64,000 nt of DNA, from positions 220,995,380-221,059,379 of the forward strand of contig NC_133649.1 of NCBI RefSeq assembly GCF_009905375.1, read 5' to 3'. The notes beneath the pieces were generated by a model. That model saw nothing but the letters and a program-made list of their open reading frames with translations. It made no database searches and was not told where the DNA came from. Each line of letters opens with the position of its first letter. The first letter of the stretch is position 1. The position numbers and the translations under genes are program-made. This document shows, in pieces, positions 11,423-23,700 of the stretch. Source of the DNA: Apium graveolens (Eukaryota > Streptophyta > Magnoliopsida > Apiales > Apiaceae).

Positions 11423-11675
11423 ATTGTAATAATGGCAAAGAAATGTAAATTTATTCAGAAACCCTTTTAAGGTGTAATGGCATATAATTGTGGAATAAAA
11501 TGACTCGTGTTATTTTTGGATATTCATCTCTGAGACTATAACTTGTGGTGTGTGTGTTTATTGTGGGGTCACAGTACAGAGTAGTTGATGGTTTATTAAG
11601 ATTGGGTGTTATTAAGGGAAATGGAACTCGTGACAACCCGGATCCCCGACCCAGGATTTGGGGGTGTTACAGAAA

Positions 11676-11687
11676 TGGTATCAGAGC
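11676..11687 (+). promoter_or_regulatory. Element C: primer binding site (initiator tRNA-Met)
   Basis: TGGTATCAGAGC starts four bases after the 5' LTR, matching initiator tRNA-Met and confirming plus orientation. Confidence 0.92.
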
Positions 11688-11879
11688 TAAGCGTTATAAA
11701 CCTCAGAGATGTTGTGACGTTAAGATAATAAGTTCACTAAGATAATAAGAACTCTTGCCAAGTTCATAGTCGGGATACCTAACGTAGTACTGATAGTTAA
11801 AACCCTTATGGGAACCCTTATAAATATCGTGATAGAAGCGTAGTTCGTTATCGTATATGGTAGTGGGACTCCGAACCCT

Positions 11880-12070
11880 GAGGATGAGGAGCAACAACGT
11901 GATGATGTTTTATTACTAATTGGAGATCGGATTGTGGATCCGATAGAGCGTCCTAACGCAGGACCAGATGATGTTCATATTGAGGATGTAGCGGTTGAGG
12001 ATGTTTTCCTAGAAGGGATTGTGGCTGAGGAGGATTCCGTGGAGGATCCTGACAAGAATGAATAAAGGAC
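11880..12070 (+). pseudogene. Element C: remnant of acidic leader ORF
   Basis: GAGGATGAGGAGCAACAACG and later repeated GAGGAT/GAGGAGGAT runs read as an Asp/Glu-rich segment in more than one frame. It lies in the same place, between primer site and coding region, as the acidic leader ORF of D (29321-29965). It is too decayed to align residue by residue. Confidence 0.4.
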
Positions 12071-12139
12071 CACTGAGGAATTAATGACCATGGTTAGGGA
12101 AACTACCCGAGGTAGGATTGGCCGGTCACTACCGGAGGT

Positions 12140-12960
12140 TCGTTCAAGTTTGTAAAGATAGTAGCCCCTTTGACGCGGCTTACTCGTAAGACTAAGAAGT
12201 TTGAATGGATAGAGAAATACGAGAAAAGCTTTTAACAACTAAAGAAAAGGTTGGTGGCGGCCCCTATGTTGGCGTTGCCGGATGAAAAAGGAGATTTTGT
12301 GAATTATAGTGACGCTTCGCATAAGGAATTAGGGTGCTTCTTATACAGCACAGCAAGGTAATCGCGTACGCGTCAAGATAATTAAGGGAATATAAAGTTC
12401 GATATCCCCACCCATGAGCTTGGGCTCGTGGAAATAGTTTTGCCCTAAAGATTGGAGGCACTACTTGTATGGAGAGAAGTGCGAGATTTACACAAGCCAT
12501 AAGTGCTCTAGTGCATTTTCACGCAGAAAGAGCTCAACATGCGCCAGAGGAGGTGGTTAGAGCTAATCAAGGATTACGATTATGAGATTCTTTATCATCC
12601 AGGGAAAGCCAAAATGGTGGCTAATGCCCTTAGTATAAAGGAGAGACTCAAGATGAAAATGTTTTTGGGAGAGTTTATAAGAGATTTTGAGAAAATGGAA
12701 ATAGAAGTGAAGGTAACCGAAGCCGGTACCAAAAAGCTGTTTGAGATTGCAATACAGTCCGAATTATCGGAAAAGAACATATTGTGCCAGAAAAAGTGAT
12801 GAATGAAGGCAGAGAGCCAACAGTTAGATAAAAGATTAATACCGAGAAAGATGATAAGGGAATAATGAGGTATTCCTACAGAATTTGGGTTCCAAACATT
12901 TAAGAGCGTAAGGACTGGATCTTAGACGAAATCCATAGCTCGAGGAATAAGATTTAGGGC
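12140..12960 (+). pseudogene. pol: Element C: RT connection/RNase H and following linker remnant
   Basis: Translated pieces match D closely: [14 protein letters not shown] near 12165-12210, then LALPDEKGDF and YSDASHK (the first RNase H Asp) near 12265-12325. The open stretch [20 protein letters not shown] starts at 12539 and is followed by [13 protein letters not shown]. The region near 12830-12960 matches the sequence before the integrase H2C2 finger ([12 protein letters not shown]). Stops and shifts are frequent. Remarkably the RT palm and everything upstream is absent here, and gag comes after this block. Confidence 0.75.
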
Positions 12961-13144
12961 AAACCCCGAATGTGATAGTCAGGGAGGTTGCCGTTAAGAA
13001 ATAAGGAGCCCATAATATAATGAAGAGGAAAACAAGGATTTTAACATATAAGATAACCCCAAGTATGGGAGAAGGAAGAAACATTTCATACTAAGGAAAC
13101 AGAAAGTCGAGTAAGGAAAGGAGACCTGAGACGGTACTCCTATA

Positions 13145-13620
13145 CGGCAATTCATGGACCTTTCTAAAGAGAACTTAGACTATTATCCCCAACCACCACC
13201 CTGAGGGGACAGTGCGGTGGGAAATTCTTTCAGGACCTTTAAGTCACTAAGCTCTCAGAGTTCTAAGGAACAAGCGAACCCAGTCGAGGCAAGAGCCTGG
13301 CTAAAGGAAATATAGGAATCATTTGAGATTCTAAATGATTAACGAATCACAAAAGACTGTTTTGTCACTTACCCTCCTAAGAGAGAGGCCACCCGCTGGT
13401 GAAAGACCAAGAAAGGCACGGAGCCAGAGGTTAGAATAAACTGATTAAAGTTCAGTCAATTGTTTTCGGGAAAGTAACTCCCAAGGTTATGAAGGTAGTA
13501 TAAAAACTTTAGAGCCAGAACAAAAACGGACAAGTATGATGAATTATGAATTTAAGTTGTAAAAGTTGTCAAGATTCGTTCTGAGGACACGAATCTAGAA
13601 TGACGGGATGTTTGAAATCA
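13145..13620 (+). pseudogene. gag: Element C: gag remnant, displaced downstream of RNase H
   Basis: Nucleotide matching by eye to gag of D is clear: CCCAGTCGAGGCAAGAGCCT near 13280 corresponds to the D stretch encoding DPVEARAWLKEME, followed by matching blocks for FEIL, QKTV and the WW region. The segment 13150-13210 resembles the D start region (NPPPQG). Stops occur every few dozen codons. In normal elements gag is first; here it follows RNase H. Confidence 0.7.
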
Positions 13621-16479
13621 ATGCTTATGTTGTGTTGGTTCATGTAATGGTTGTAATGGAAACAAAAATAAAAGACTAAAAAGGGTAGGAGTATAAAGGG
13701 ATATAAAGGAAATAGAGTTGAGAAGTGATAAGGGAGTTAGGTATGGGAAACCCTAAGAAACCCTTCCAATAAATATAGAGAAGTGTGTCATCATCAGCGC
13801 GATGGTGACTGATCATGAGATAAATTCAAGGTTTGAAGGCGTAAGCGATACGTATAGTTAATTCCCTTGAAGTTGACAGAATTCGATGAAACTTTGAGAT
13901 AGATCGATTGATTAATAAGGAAACGCGGATGGACTGAGGAGTCAAGAAAGTAAGAAATTAGGAAAATTGGATGAAGGAAGTGACCTTCAAGAATATGAAG
14001 TGTAAGACCGGTGGCTTGATACCCAGAAAGGGAGACGCCAGGTATGAAAGATATCCCAACATTGAGATGACTGTTGAGATAAACAACAAAAGTAAATAAG
14101 GAATTATTAAGAAGAAGTTCACGTTGAACACGACCAATATCTTCCAGAACATCCTTGTTATCGTTACCCAATTTAGGAAATAAAAGCGGATAACCGTTGT
14201 TATCTTTTGGAGGCCATATTGATTGACCTCATTTTGAATACAGATGTTATTGTGAAATTCGACATATACTATCGAGGTGGGATAAGACACCCTTATCAGG
14301 GATATATGACTTGATTATCCATGGAAGGATGCATGTACCTTTTTAAAGGTGGAATTAAGGATAGAACATCGGTAACTGAAAATGAATCCTAGGGGAATGC
14401 ATAAAGGTTGGCATTTCACCCTTAATAGGGATAGTATGAGTTTTGACAGTATGAATTGGAAAGGATTAAGGTAATAACAACCTTTAAGAATCAGTGGAGA
14501 AATTTTTCAGAAGTATATAGACAATGATTCTGGTATTAATAAATGGTATCTTGATATGCCCTGTATCTAGGGAATACAGGAGGAACGATTCAAGGATAAC
14601 CTTAGAGGTTTTACAAGGAGAAAGTTAATATTCAAAATTCTCAAGAATAGAAATATTGATAAGGAAATATGACGTAATTATAATGATGCCAAGTGGGGCA
14701 CGTGTTAAACCACGAGAAAGTATGGATCGAACCAGTACAGGTCAAAATTGTTCAGGGCAATTAGGACTTAAGATAAAAGATGTTCTAAGTATGATTGAGA
14801 GTCAGTCGTGACAGTGATTAACCTCTAAAGACTGAGGCAATAACTTATGGAAAAATGGTGATATTTTTTTTTACTCATCAGATTTTAAGGAAAACATCTT
14901 CACATAAGCAGTGATTGAAATGAGGTAGAAAATTTATTTGGAGGTGGTTAAAATGACATTGAATGTAAGGAAATTTTATTATTAGGAAAGGCCAAAGAGG
15001 TGGCCGACACTTTAAAGGTAAGAGGATAATTATAGGCGCTTGTGCCAAAGGAATACAGTGATGATGGTTAAAGCTATGAAGGTTGTATTATGGTTTGGAA
15101 GATTGACATTCCTTCTGATGACTGTGCAATACCCAACCGTAATAGTAGTTGGTAAAGGTTTAATTCGTGTAATCGCCATGAGCGGGCTATCTATCTCAGA
15201 AGGTACTATCTTGAGATAAGCCAGGACCATGTTTCAAAAAAGGACTAGACGAACCTTTGAGTTAAGTCTTCTATTTAAGGCATATGATTAAGAATGGTAT
15301 TAACCTGTTATCATTGCTTTGATTGAAACTCTTCTGTAATTTTATATGCTTCATGTCATGAAAGTACGTCAGAATTTGGAGTGTTCTTCATGAATTATGA
15401 ATGGTGATTATGTTAACTCCTTAGAAGAATTCTATACGACATGTATGGACTCCGTATGGTTAGATATTAAGATTTCATGGAAAGTGAATGATGACAGTAG
15501 GTCAGTGGTGGACCATAGTAATGCAACAATGATTCGGCGAGTAATGAGCTGATTATAAGCATGAGATTTGTATTGGAATGGATGTTGAGATTGAGTACCA
15601 CTAATCGGGTTGCGTGGACATATAAGTTATCTTTGATAAAAAAAAACTAGGTCGATTATTTACCTATTGAATATTTATTCTTTCTTATCAATAGAGAGTC
15701 GTATTATTATACGAGGAAGGTTGCGGTGCAAGCATAGAATTCTAGTAACAATGATGTCTAGAATGAGATCCCAGATTCGATTTTCGATATCGAGGGAGTT
15801 TCAAAGGTGATTGTGTATAAGCTCGAGGAAGAGCATGGGTCCATAGAATGATGGACGGAATAACGAAAATATTTACGCATGTGAAATACGATGCTATAAT
15901 ACTTGATGTTGATATAAATACATATATGTTTTATTCTCCTATGACAAACCTCTATAGTTCAGAGGTAGATTCCAAGCCAGATATTTTATGGCAATAAATT
16001 TTTTTACGTATATATAATTATCTTCAGCTCGTTCTTTTCTCTTCTTTTCATTTCATGTAAGCTGAGAAGAACAACCCTTCCAGAAGGGGAGGTATTGCCG
16101 AAAGACTATCTATCTGTGTGATAGAAGCCTAGTAGGATACCACATGTTGTTTAATTGCTTGGCAAGTACTAAAGGCTGGCCACCTTCTGTACTAACTATG
16201 CAATAGAACAAGTGTTCATGATCATAGTGATCTCTCAACAAATTCCTTTACTTCTATATGATTGATCAAATTTTGGAAAATAGAAACAGCTGAAAAAGGA
16301 GTAGTAAAGTTATGGTGGTATTCGGAATGGAAACACATTCGTGATACTAAGGTGGACGTGGTTATTAAAAGGTTAGAGAACGCTAACGAGAAAAAGTATA
16401 ACCAGTATAATATTAGGAACGAAAGGTAGTAGCGATTACGAACTGGAAAAGAATGGGTATTGAGAACCAAAAGCTCTAA
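13621..16479 (+). other. Element C: unresolved decayed internal sequence
   Basis: This 2.9-kb stretch has the same base character as the rest of C but no open frame with a recognisable domain. It should contain the remains of protease, RT palm and the first half of integrase, but I could not match specific motifs by eye. Confidence 0.5.
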
Positions 16480-17225
16480 TGCTAGAAGCTATGATGAGAG
16501 TCTGTACAACAGACTTGAAAGAATTTGGAATGATCACTTAACGCGGATTGAGTTTTCTCACGATAATAGATCGTATGTCAGGTATCGAGATGTCGTCTTA
16601 TGAGATTTTTTAGGGAAGACAATGTCGATCTCCTTTATGTTAGGATGAAGTTGTAGAGCGCAAGATGCTCGGACCCGCAGTAGTCCAAAGGACCAGAGAT
16701 ATAATAGATCTAATCAGAGGACGGCTGGTAGTAACCCAAGATGGACATAAGAGGTATGATGAGTTGACTCGAAAGGACAAAGAGTATGAAATAGGGGACC
16801 TAGTAATGTTATAGGTATCCCGTGGAAAGGATTGATGAGATTCGGAAAGAAAGGAAAGCTAAGTCTACAATTTGTTGGACCCTTGGATATATTAAGATGT
16901 ATTGGGAAGTTAGCATATGAGCTAGCCCTACCCCCGAACATGTAGCAAGTTCATAACGTGTTCCACATATCAATGTTAAGGAAGTGTAATTCGGATGCCA
17001 GACAAATAGGGGCATATGAGCGCATAGACATGCAACCAGACGTAACCCACGTGGAGCAACCAGGAAAGGTTATAGATCAAAAAAGGAACAAGTGCTTAGG
17101 AGAAGGGTTATCAAACTAGTCAGAGTTTGATGATAGAACCACAATATGGGAAAATTTACTGGATAGTTAGAAAGTGCAATGCTAAGAGAGTATCCCTATT
17201 CATTTTCTATCTGATTCCGGGACGG
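16480..17225 (+). pseudogene. pol: Element C: integrase C-terminal remnant
   Basis: Blocks correspond to the D integrase: MRVCTTDLKEFG near 16490, RQCRSPL near 16618, then DLIRGRLVV and the GKLSLQFVGPL region, then LALPPNM and VFHIS near 16920-16975. The end includes decayed chromodomain-like sequence. Frameshifts and stops are frequent. It confirms that C belongs to the D family. Confidence 0.7.
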
Positions 17226-17234
17226 AATCCTTTT

Positions 17235-17247
17235 AAGGAGGGGAGAT
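17235..17247 (+). promoter_or_regulatory. Element C: polypurine tract
   Basis: AAGGAGGGGAGAT abuts the TGTAATAACC start of the 3' LTR at 17248; the same tract occurs in D on the reverse strand. Confidence 0.88.
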
Positions 17248-18693
17248 TGTAATAACCTTAATTTTTGGAATTTTTGAAACCCTTATGAATAGTGTTTTGC
17301 TGATTATGCTGAATAAGAAAACTTTTCATGCCACACTATGTAGGGGTTCTTCTATTGTTATTCTGAGATCTTATTAGTACTTTATATGGGATATAAGTGT
17401 ATGTAAAGATCATCAGAATTCAAATTCGAACACTTTAATTTTTCCCGAAAATCCACCAGATACCGAAAGAATTGAGTATAAGGGAACAGGATAAAAAGGA
17501 TTTAAATTCAAGGATTATAAGAGAGGATCATAAAAGGAATATAATGTATTGAGGAAGGTTAAGGAAACCTAAGTAATAAGATCCCGGGTATGATCCCTCA
17601 AACGATAAACGAAAATGAAAGTTAAGCGAATCGCATAACAGATCAGCGGTCATTAGTCAAGTAATTAGAAGCTAATCAAAGAGGTTAGTGAGGATGATGT
17701 CATCAAACCAATAAGAAGAGGACAAGTGTGGGAGGATGACATAACAAGGTGACATAAGCATGACAAAAAGGAAGTGTGTTGTTGGTTGATTCTTGGCCAT
17801 GCAAAAGTTACCATGGTTAAAAGGTAATTAAGCAAAACAAAAAAAAACAAACAAGCAAAACAAATCACAAATCACAAAACACAAAGTTGACTTCATTATT
17901 CAAGAAGAAGCTCTCGGCCTCTTTTCATTTTCAAAGGAAAGAAAAATCCAAAACCAAGATCCAAGCTTTGTTAAATCATGAGGTAATTATCCAAGGTTCC
18001 TTTTGCATAAATATAGCTATCCTATAAGTTTGAGCTTCAAATTCATTCACAATCTCTTCCTAAAAATCATGGAAGAAGAGGGTGAATAGTGTTTTTCAAG
18101 AACTTAAATTTTTGTTCTTGAGTTTTTGTTTAGATTAAGCTTGGATAAGGACTTTTAAGGGTGATTCCAAGCTAATTACTTGATTCTCCACTCTCCAAGG
18201 AAGGTATAACCCCTCCAAACCCTAACTTTACTTTGAGTATTAGGTTTGGAGAACTTGAGGTTTTGGGGCTGTTGTAGTATGATATGGATGGATTTTGGTT
18301 GTATGAATGAATTATGGTTGATTGGTGGTTGGTTTGGAGTAGAATAAAAATTGGTAATCGCGTAAACATAGCCATCGTACTGTCCGATTTACTTTAGACT
18401 GTTTTTGTTCTTAACATCAGGACCAGAGAACTCACTGTTAGGTTTTGACCATTGCCATGATTAGATAGTTCATGTTACGAGCTTCGTTTTGATATGTGGT
18501 TCGTTTGAATCCGATATACGGTTTAGGAGAAACGACCGTTTTAAGTAACGGCGTTTCGCGAATGAACCATTACCCCTCGCCTTACTTTGAAACATAGGTT
18601 AAAGACCTTAAATGACTAATTGGATTATGAAACATTTATGTGAAGTGTATTATGCAGTTGGTAAGGCACTCGTGAAAGAATCGCCTTAAAACC
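17248..18693 (+). repeat. Element C: 3' LTR, first part
   Basis: The LTR starts TGTAATAACCTTAATTTTTG and matches 7490 onwards until AAACC at 18689-18693, where element D is inserted. A deletion of about 165 bp relative to the 5' LTR lies near 18245. Confidence 0.9.
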
Positions 18694-18948
18694 TGTAACA
18701 CCCCCAGATCCGGGGTCGGGAATCCGGGTCGTCACGGTCTTTCTTTCCACAATATCACTTCACTTAATTAATAATAAATAACCTTATGCTATGACCCCAC
18801 ACTAACACACACCAAAACCCGTTATAGTCTCAGAGATGAAATTGAAATAAGTATCAGTCCTTGAATCCACAATTTAAAAGTTATTACAACCCAAAATGAT
18901 TACTTGATAAATTTACAGTTAATTGCCATTATCTGCTACAAGTTATAA

Positions 18949-19089
18949 TTATACAATATTTGGTTCCCAAAAGTAGAATGCCTGATCTACCAATAGATCT
19001 ACCTCTGCAGCTATAGCAGCTACAACATCAACGGGAAGACGCGGGACGCTTCCCACGCGCTTGCGCTGGGTCTGCTTGAGTCTGGCCAT
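18949..19089 (-). CDS. Small ORF with histone H3 tail-like start (D, 3' LTR copy)
   Basis: The minus strand from 19089 encodes 46 residues beginning MARLKQTQRKRVGSVPRLP and ending at a stop at 18949. After the Met, residues A-R-x-K-Q-T-x-R-K are identical to the histone H3 N-terminus at seven of nine positions. The rest is hydrophobic/acidic (DVVAAIAAEVDLLVDQAF) and unlike H3. It starts at an offset of 395 bases from the LTR 3' end, exactly as in the partner LTR. A TATA-like sequence about 70 bases upstream would make it the first ORF of the element RNA. It may be a chance match; no expression evidence exists. Confidence 0.35.
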   Translation of the reverse strand: MARLKQTQRKRVGSVPRLPVDVVAAIAAEVDLLVDQAFYFWEPNIV

Positions 19090-19315
19090 CTTTCCTAACT
19101 GTTGTTGTGTGATGAAGAAATGAAGCAAGAGTGAGCATTATAGCTCGCAAGATAATATATAGTGTAAACAATAATGCAAGTATCTAAATGGATAACTTAC
19201 TAGAATCCTTTATCAAGTGTAAGGTAATTACTTACTGGATATAAGTTTTAAGGAAGACGAAGTTACCATTTACTTCATTATACTTATACCATTTTTAGAA
19301 ATCTACTTGAACTAT

Positions 19316-20774
19316 TGATAAGTGGCATTTTATACCACTTAGAACGTCTTAAAATGGCTTAAATTGGTGTCTTGAAATCAAGTATTTTGTGTATTTGAAG
19401 CGTTTTTCTAGTGTTTATGCATTTCAGGGTATTAGTTGCATTTCGGAGGAGGAATCATCAAGAATAAGCCTTGGCATGTGTTCACCATTGCGAGAGGAAA
19501 AGAACGGGCAGATTACGGTGAAGAAACGGAGCAAACATGGAATTTTTCCAGAAGGGTCCTGCGCGCCCGCGCAGCAATGCTGAGCGGCCGCGCAGCAGCC
19601 TTGCGCGCCCGCGCAGAAATGCTGAGCGGCCGCGCAGGGTCGGGGAAAAAGATATATTATTTTAGACTTCTACTTCTGTTTGGCTTCCAACTTCTATGTA
19701 ATCTGAGTTTTATGGGACTATTATATAAGTAGATTTGAGACGTTTTTCACAGAGTATTAAGAGGAGATTATGTTTTAGATTGTGTTTTGCAAGAAGCGAA
19801 GGAGATAAGGAGAAAGACCGATTTAGCACACAGCAACGAAAAGGAAGCATATATTCTTGTGATTCTTGTTTCGTTGTAACGTTGGATGCTAGTTTTCTTG
19901 CTTTGACTTATTTACTCTTGTGACGTACTCTGTTTTAATATAATCAGTTTAGTTATTATTTTCTTGTGTTTGTTATCATGATTTCATATGAACCCATGAT
20001 GGCGATAAGTTCTATTATGGGATAATCGTGATCATGGGGTTGCAACGGATTTATTATGGAATTCTTTAGTTAATTGTTTAATACTTTAGTATGTGATGAT
20101 TGCATGATATCTAGTATTGGTTGTGCGTATTCGTCTTATGTGCGTCGCGAACATATAAGATAGGGTGTTAATCTCTTGTGAAGCGACGGTGGATCTTGAG
20201 ATTTAGAACTTGCCATGCTAGCATAGGTTCATGTACGTTGTGCATGATTAGTGGGTAACTCTAACAGTTTTATTTGCCCTATGTAATCAAAAAGAATAAC
20301 TTGTGCTTAAATCTTTGTGTTGTCAATTTCTGTAGACATATAGGAACTCAACATAATTGATGACTATTCAACTTCTATCTTAATTGTGGATGTTTGGTAG
20401 AATGGTATTAGTACAATGAAAGTTGGCTTTTATCAGTTTCGTGTTATTCGATTAATATCATCACTGTCACATGCTAAAGGTAATAACTATGGCTATAGAA
20501 GGAAGTAATAATGAAGTTGTGATCTCATGAGTGTTTTATTATTGATAAATGGAAGTGTTAGTTAAGTGGTTAATTAAGTAGTTAATTATAGTTAATATTT
20601 AATCAAAAAATTTAAGTGTTATCTTAACATTGAGAAGTAATCATACATTGGTGAGTGAGTTTAATTAGACAATAACTTAGTCTGAGTCTCTGAGGAAACG
20701 AACTAGAAAGTATTCTATATTACTTGCGAACGCGTATACTTGCGTGAATATTAGTGCGTGATTTCGCCCTAACA
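19316..20774 (+). mobile_element. Element E: solo LTR, 1459 bp
   Basis: The insert begins TGATAAGTGGCATTTTATAC and ends CGCCCTAACA, with the exact duplication ACTAT on both sides (19311-19315 and 20775-20779). The partner LTR of D at 30790-30800 shows the empty site. No internal region, primer site or polypurine tract is present, so this is a solo LTR left by recombination between two LTRs. The start has a small inverted repeat TAAGTGG...CCACTTA. A TATA box (TATATAAG, 19722-19729) suggests plus orientation. The parent family is not identifiable; 5-bp duplication and TG/CA ends fit an LTR element, probably gypsy. Confidence 0.85.
19558..19642 (+). repeat. GC-rich two-unit ~40-bp repeat in solo LTR E
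   Basis: Two units read GCGCGCCCGCGCAG, then CAATGCTGAGCGGCCGCGCAG, in an otherwise AT-rich context. The block is dense in CpG and self-complementary (GCGCGGGCGCGC-type). The Ala/Arg-rich ORF over it (19436-19732) is most likely a by-product of the repeat. Confidence 0.75.
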
Positions 20775-23700
20775 ACTATTACTGTTCAAAGTATAATAAG
20801 TTTCAACAGGTCATCCCATAGATGAGACCACAAGCTAAGACTTCAATAGATTCAATCTTTGAATTTTTTTTTTTTTAGGAAATGAAGTTACGAGATACTT
20901 CATTCAATGGAAACACCATTACAACTGTTTGACCCTGTCAATGCTTCGACAACCACCCATTCGTAGCCTTTTGATCGAAAAGCTACGGGTAGTGTTGCAG
21001 AATTATCCAACTGGATGATGAACTCATTACGGGAGTTTGTCGCGCCAGGAAGATCACTTAAGATGATCAGTTGCAGTAGTACAACCCCACCATTTTCTAC
21101 ATGTAGAGGAGAACCTGTCGGATTTACTTGTCAACCGAACACTGGACTCCTAAGGAATGGACCGTCTTAGCGGAACTTCCAGGCCATTTGGGCAAATATA
21201 ATTAGGTTGGGCCGGCGCCACTCGACCACTTACGCCACTCCTAGTTCAGATGAAATCCATGACTCTGAAACGTAAAGCTCGTCCCCACTTTCCCCAAGTA
21301 GAAACTTGTTGATACGGCTCCACCAAGAAGTCATATCTAGTTGGAAAGGAAAACTCACTAATATTACCCAGGCGATGCCTGTTAATGGATTAACTTGTTC
21401 CAAGAATTTTACTTCCCGAGTATTGGGTAAGTAATCAAAAACTCTTTTATCAAGACAGCAACCTTGTTGTGAATATAAAACATACCACAGAGCCGGATCC
21501 CTCAGGTTTTGAGCGAATATTTAAATCCCCTTTGGAAGGAAGATCTTAAATAAATAAAAATGAGTTTTTTTGGGATCCGCTCTAACTTTTAAAAATCATT
21601 TTGAAGGCTCGCAAATATTTTTAAGGATGTTTGGAGTAATGCTGATTTAATAAAATAAATCAGTCCCAATATATTAGAAAATATCTGAATATTATTATTT
21701 AAATAATATTCCCATAAAGAATAATCTTTATAAAAATAATTGAAGTAGAAGTTGTAAAACTTATACTTGAAATGAATCTTAAATAACCAAAGATGTACTT
21801 ATACGAAAGTAATATCTTTATTTGGATAATCAAAAGTAAGTTTGATTATCGACACATTATTCTTTAATAAAAATAAAGAATATAATTTAGTGAATAATCG
21901 GAGTCATAAGTCCTCGAAGGAATATTCAAAATAATATTCATTAATAAAATAAACGGAGTCATAAGCCCTCGAATGAATATTCAAAATAATATTCAATAAT
22001 AATATAAAGTTATCGAATAAACCTTATTCGATTCATAGTTTTGAAAACTATTCATATATATATATAAATATATATATATATTATACTCGGGAGCCTCGAC
22101 TCCCGGTTTTAGAAAAAGTTCACCTTTGGGTCCCCTATACTAAGGGTATATGCCAATTACCGTTTATCTCTAGCATAGGTATTATCAACTGAATCAACAG
22201 ATATATGTGTCAAGAATGCGAAATAGGCATGCATATATACCATATCACATGCTACAATATATCGCAAGAATTTGCAAAATAACCATTACGCATCTATCAC
22301 AAGATAATGCATGTACAAATGTATACATCACAACAACAGTATAACGGGTAGAAAACTTGCCTGAGCGACTGGGGGTTATAAATGTCTTGGGACGAGTCTG
22401 GTAACCTATAAACAACATATAAGTTGGAATTAAACCAAAGTCACTTATCAATCTATACTTTAACCAATTTAGACTCTAACGCTTGCTTTGCGCTTACGGA
22501 TTCTCTTAAGTCGCTCGAGTACCCTCGGCTCCAACATTTTTAATAAATTAACCATTATGAGTTTTAAGGCGATTCTTTCGCGAGTGTCTTACCAACTGCC
22601 TAATACACTTTACATAATTTTTTCATACTCTAATTAGTCCTTTTTGGTCTTTAACCTATGTTTCAAAGTAAGGCGAGGGGTAATGATTCGTTCGCGAAAC
22701 GTCGTTACTTAAAATGACCGGTTCTCCTAAACCATTAATCGGAATCAAACGAACTACATATCAAAACGAAGCTCGTAACATGAACTATCTAACCATGGCA
22801 ATGGTCAAAACGTAACAGTGAGTTCACGGGTCCTAATGTTAAGAACAAAAACAGCATAAAGTAAATCGGACATTACGACGAGTATGTTTACGCGATTACC
22901 CAAATTTAAACCACTCCAAATCAACCCACAATCAATCCACAATCACAGCCCAATCAAAATTCCATCCATAACTCACCATAACAGCCCCAACAACTCCATA
23001 TTATCAATTTATACTATTCTTAAACTTGAATTTAAACTACACTTAAGTTCATTAATCAACAATCCAAGAACTACCACTTCAAAAACTTCACAAAATCAAC
23101 TAATCTCTACATTTACAACTAGCAAGCCTCTCATAAATTATAACAACAAAATTGAACCTAATTACTCAAATAAAGTTAGGGTTTGGAGGGGTTATAACTT
23201 CCTTGGAGAGTGGAGAATCAAGTGAATAGCTTGGAATCACCCTTAAAGTCCTTATCCAAGCTTAATCTAAACAAAACTTCAAGAACAACAAATTTAGTTC
23301 TTGAAAAACACTATTCACCATCTTCTTCCATGATTTTTAGGAAGATATTGTGAATGATTTAGGAGCTCAAACTTATAGGATATCCATAACTATGCATAAG
23401 GAGTCTTAGATAATTACCTTGTAATTTAACAAAGCTTGGAACTAGGTTTTTGATTTTTCTTTCTTTGGAAAAGAAGAAAAGCCGAGAGCTTGATGAAGAA
23501 TGGGGAGAAAATTTTGTGTTTTTGGTGAAAATGAATTTTTGGCTTGGTTGGTTGACATTTTGATTTGTTTTGTTATCTTTTTACCATGGTAATTTTTTGT
23601 GTGGTTCTAATTCAACCAACAACACACTTGCTTGGTCATGCTTATGTCACCATGTGATGTCACCCTCCCTCCTTTGTCCTCTTCTCATTGGTTTGATGAC

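Larger units (their letters stand above)
7490..11671 (+). repeat. Element C: 5' LTR, 4182 bp
   Basis: It runs from TGTAATAACCCC at 7490 to GGGGGTGTTACA at 11671, followed four bases later by the primer site. It aligns by eye with the split 3' LTR over its whole length. The 3' LTR lacks about 165 bp corresponding to 8484-8648; D keeps related sequence there, so the 3' copy has the deletion. Internal features are a 56-bp tandem repeat (9640-9905), a short triple repeat (10410-10500) and a small ORF (11276-11422). Confidence 0.9.

Noticed and set aside
19436..19732. Ala/Arg-rich 98-residue ORF in solo LTR E
   Set aside because: Its only striking part is the translation of a GC-rich two-unit repeat; it overlaps another ORF and lies mostly upstream of the TATA box.
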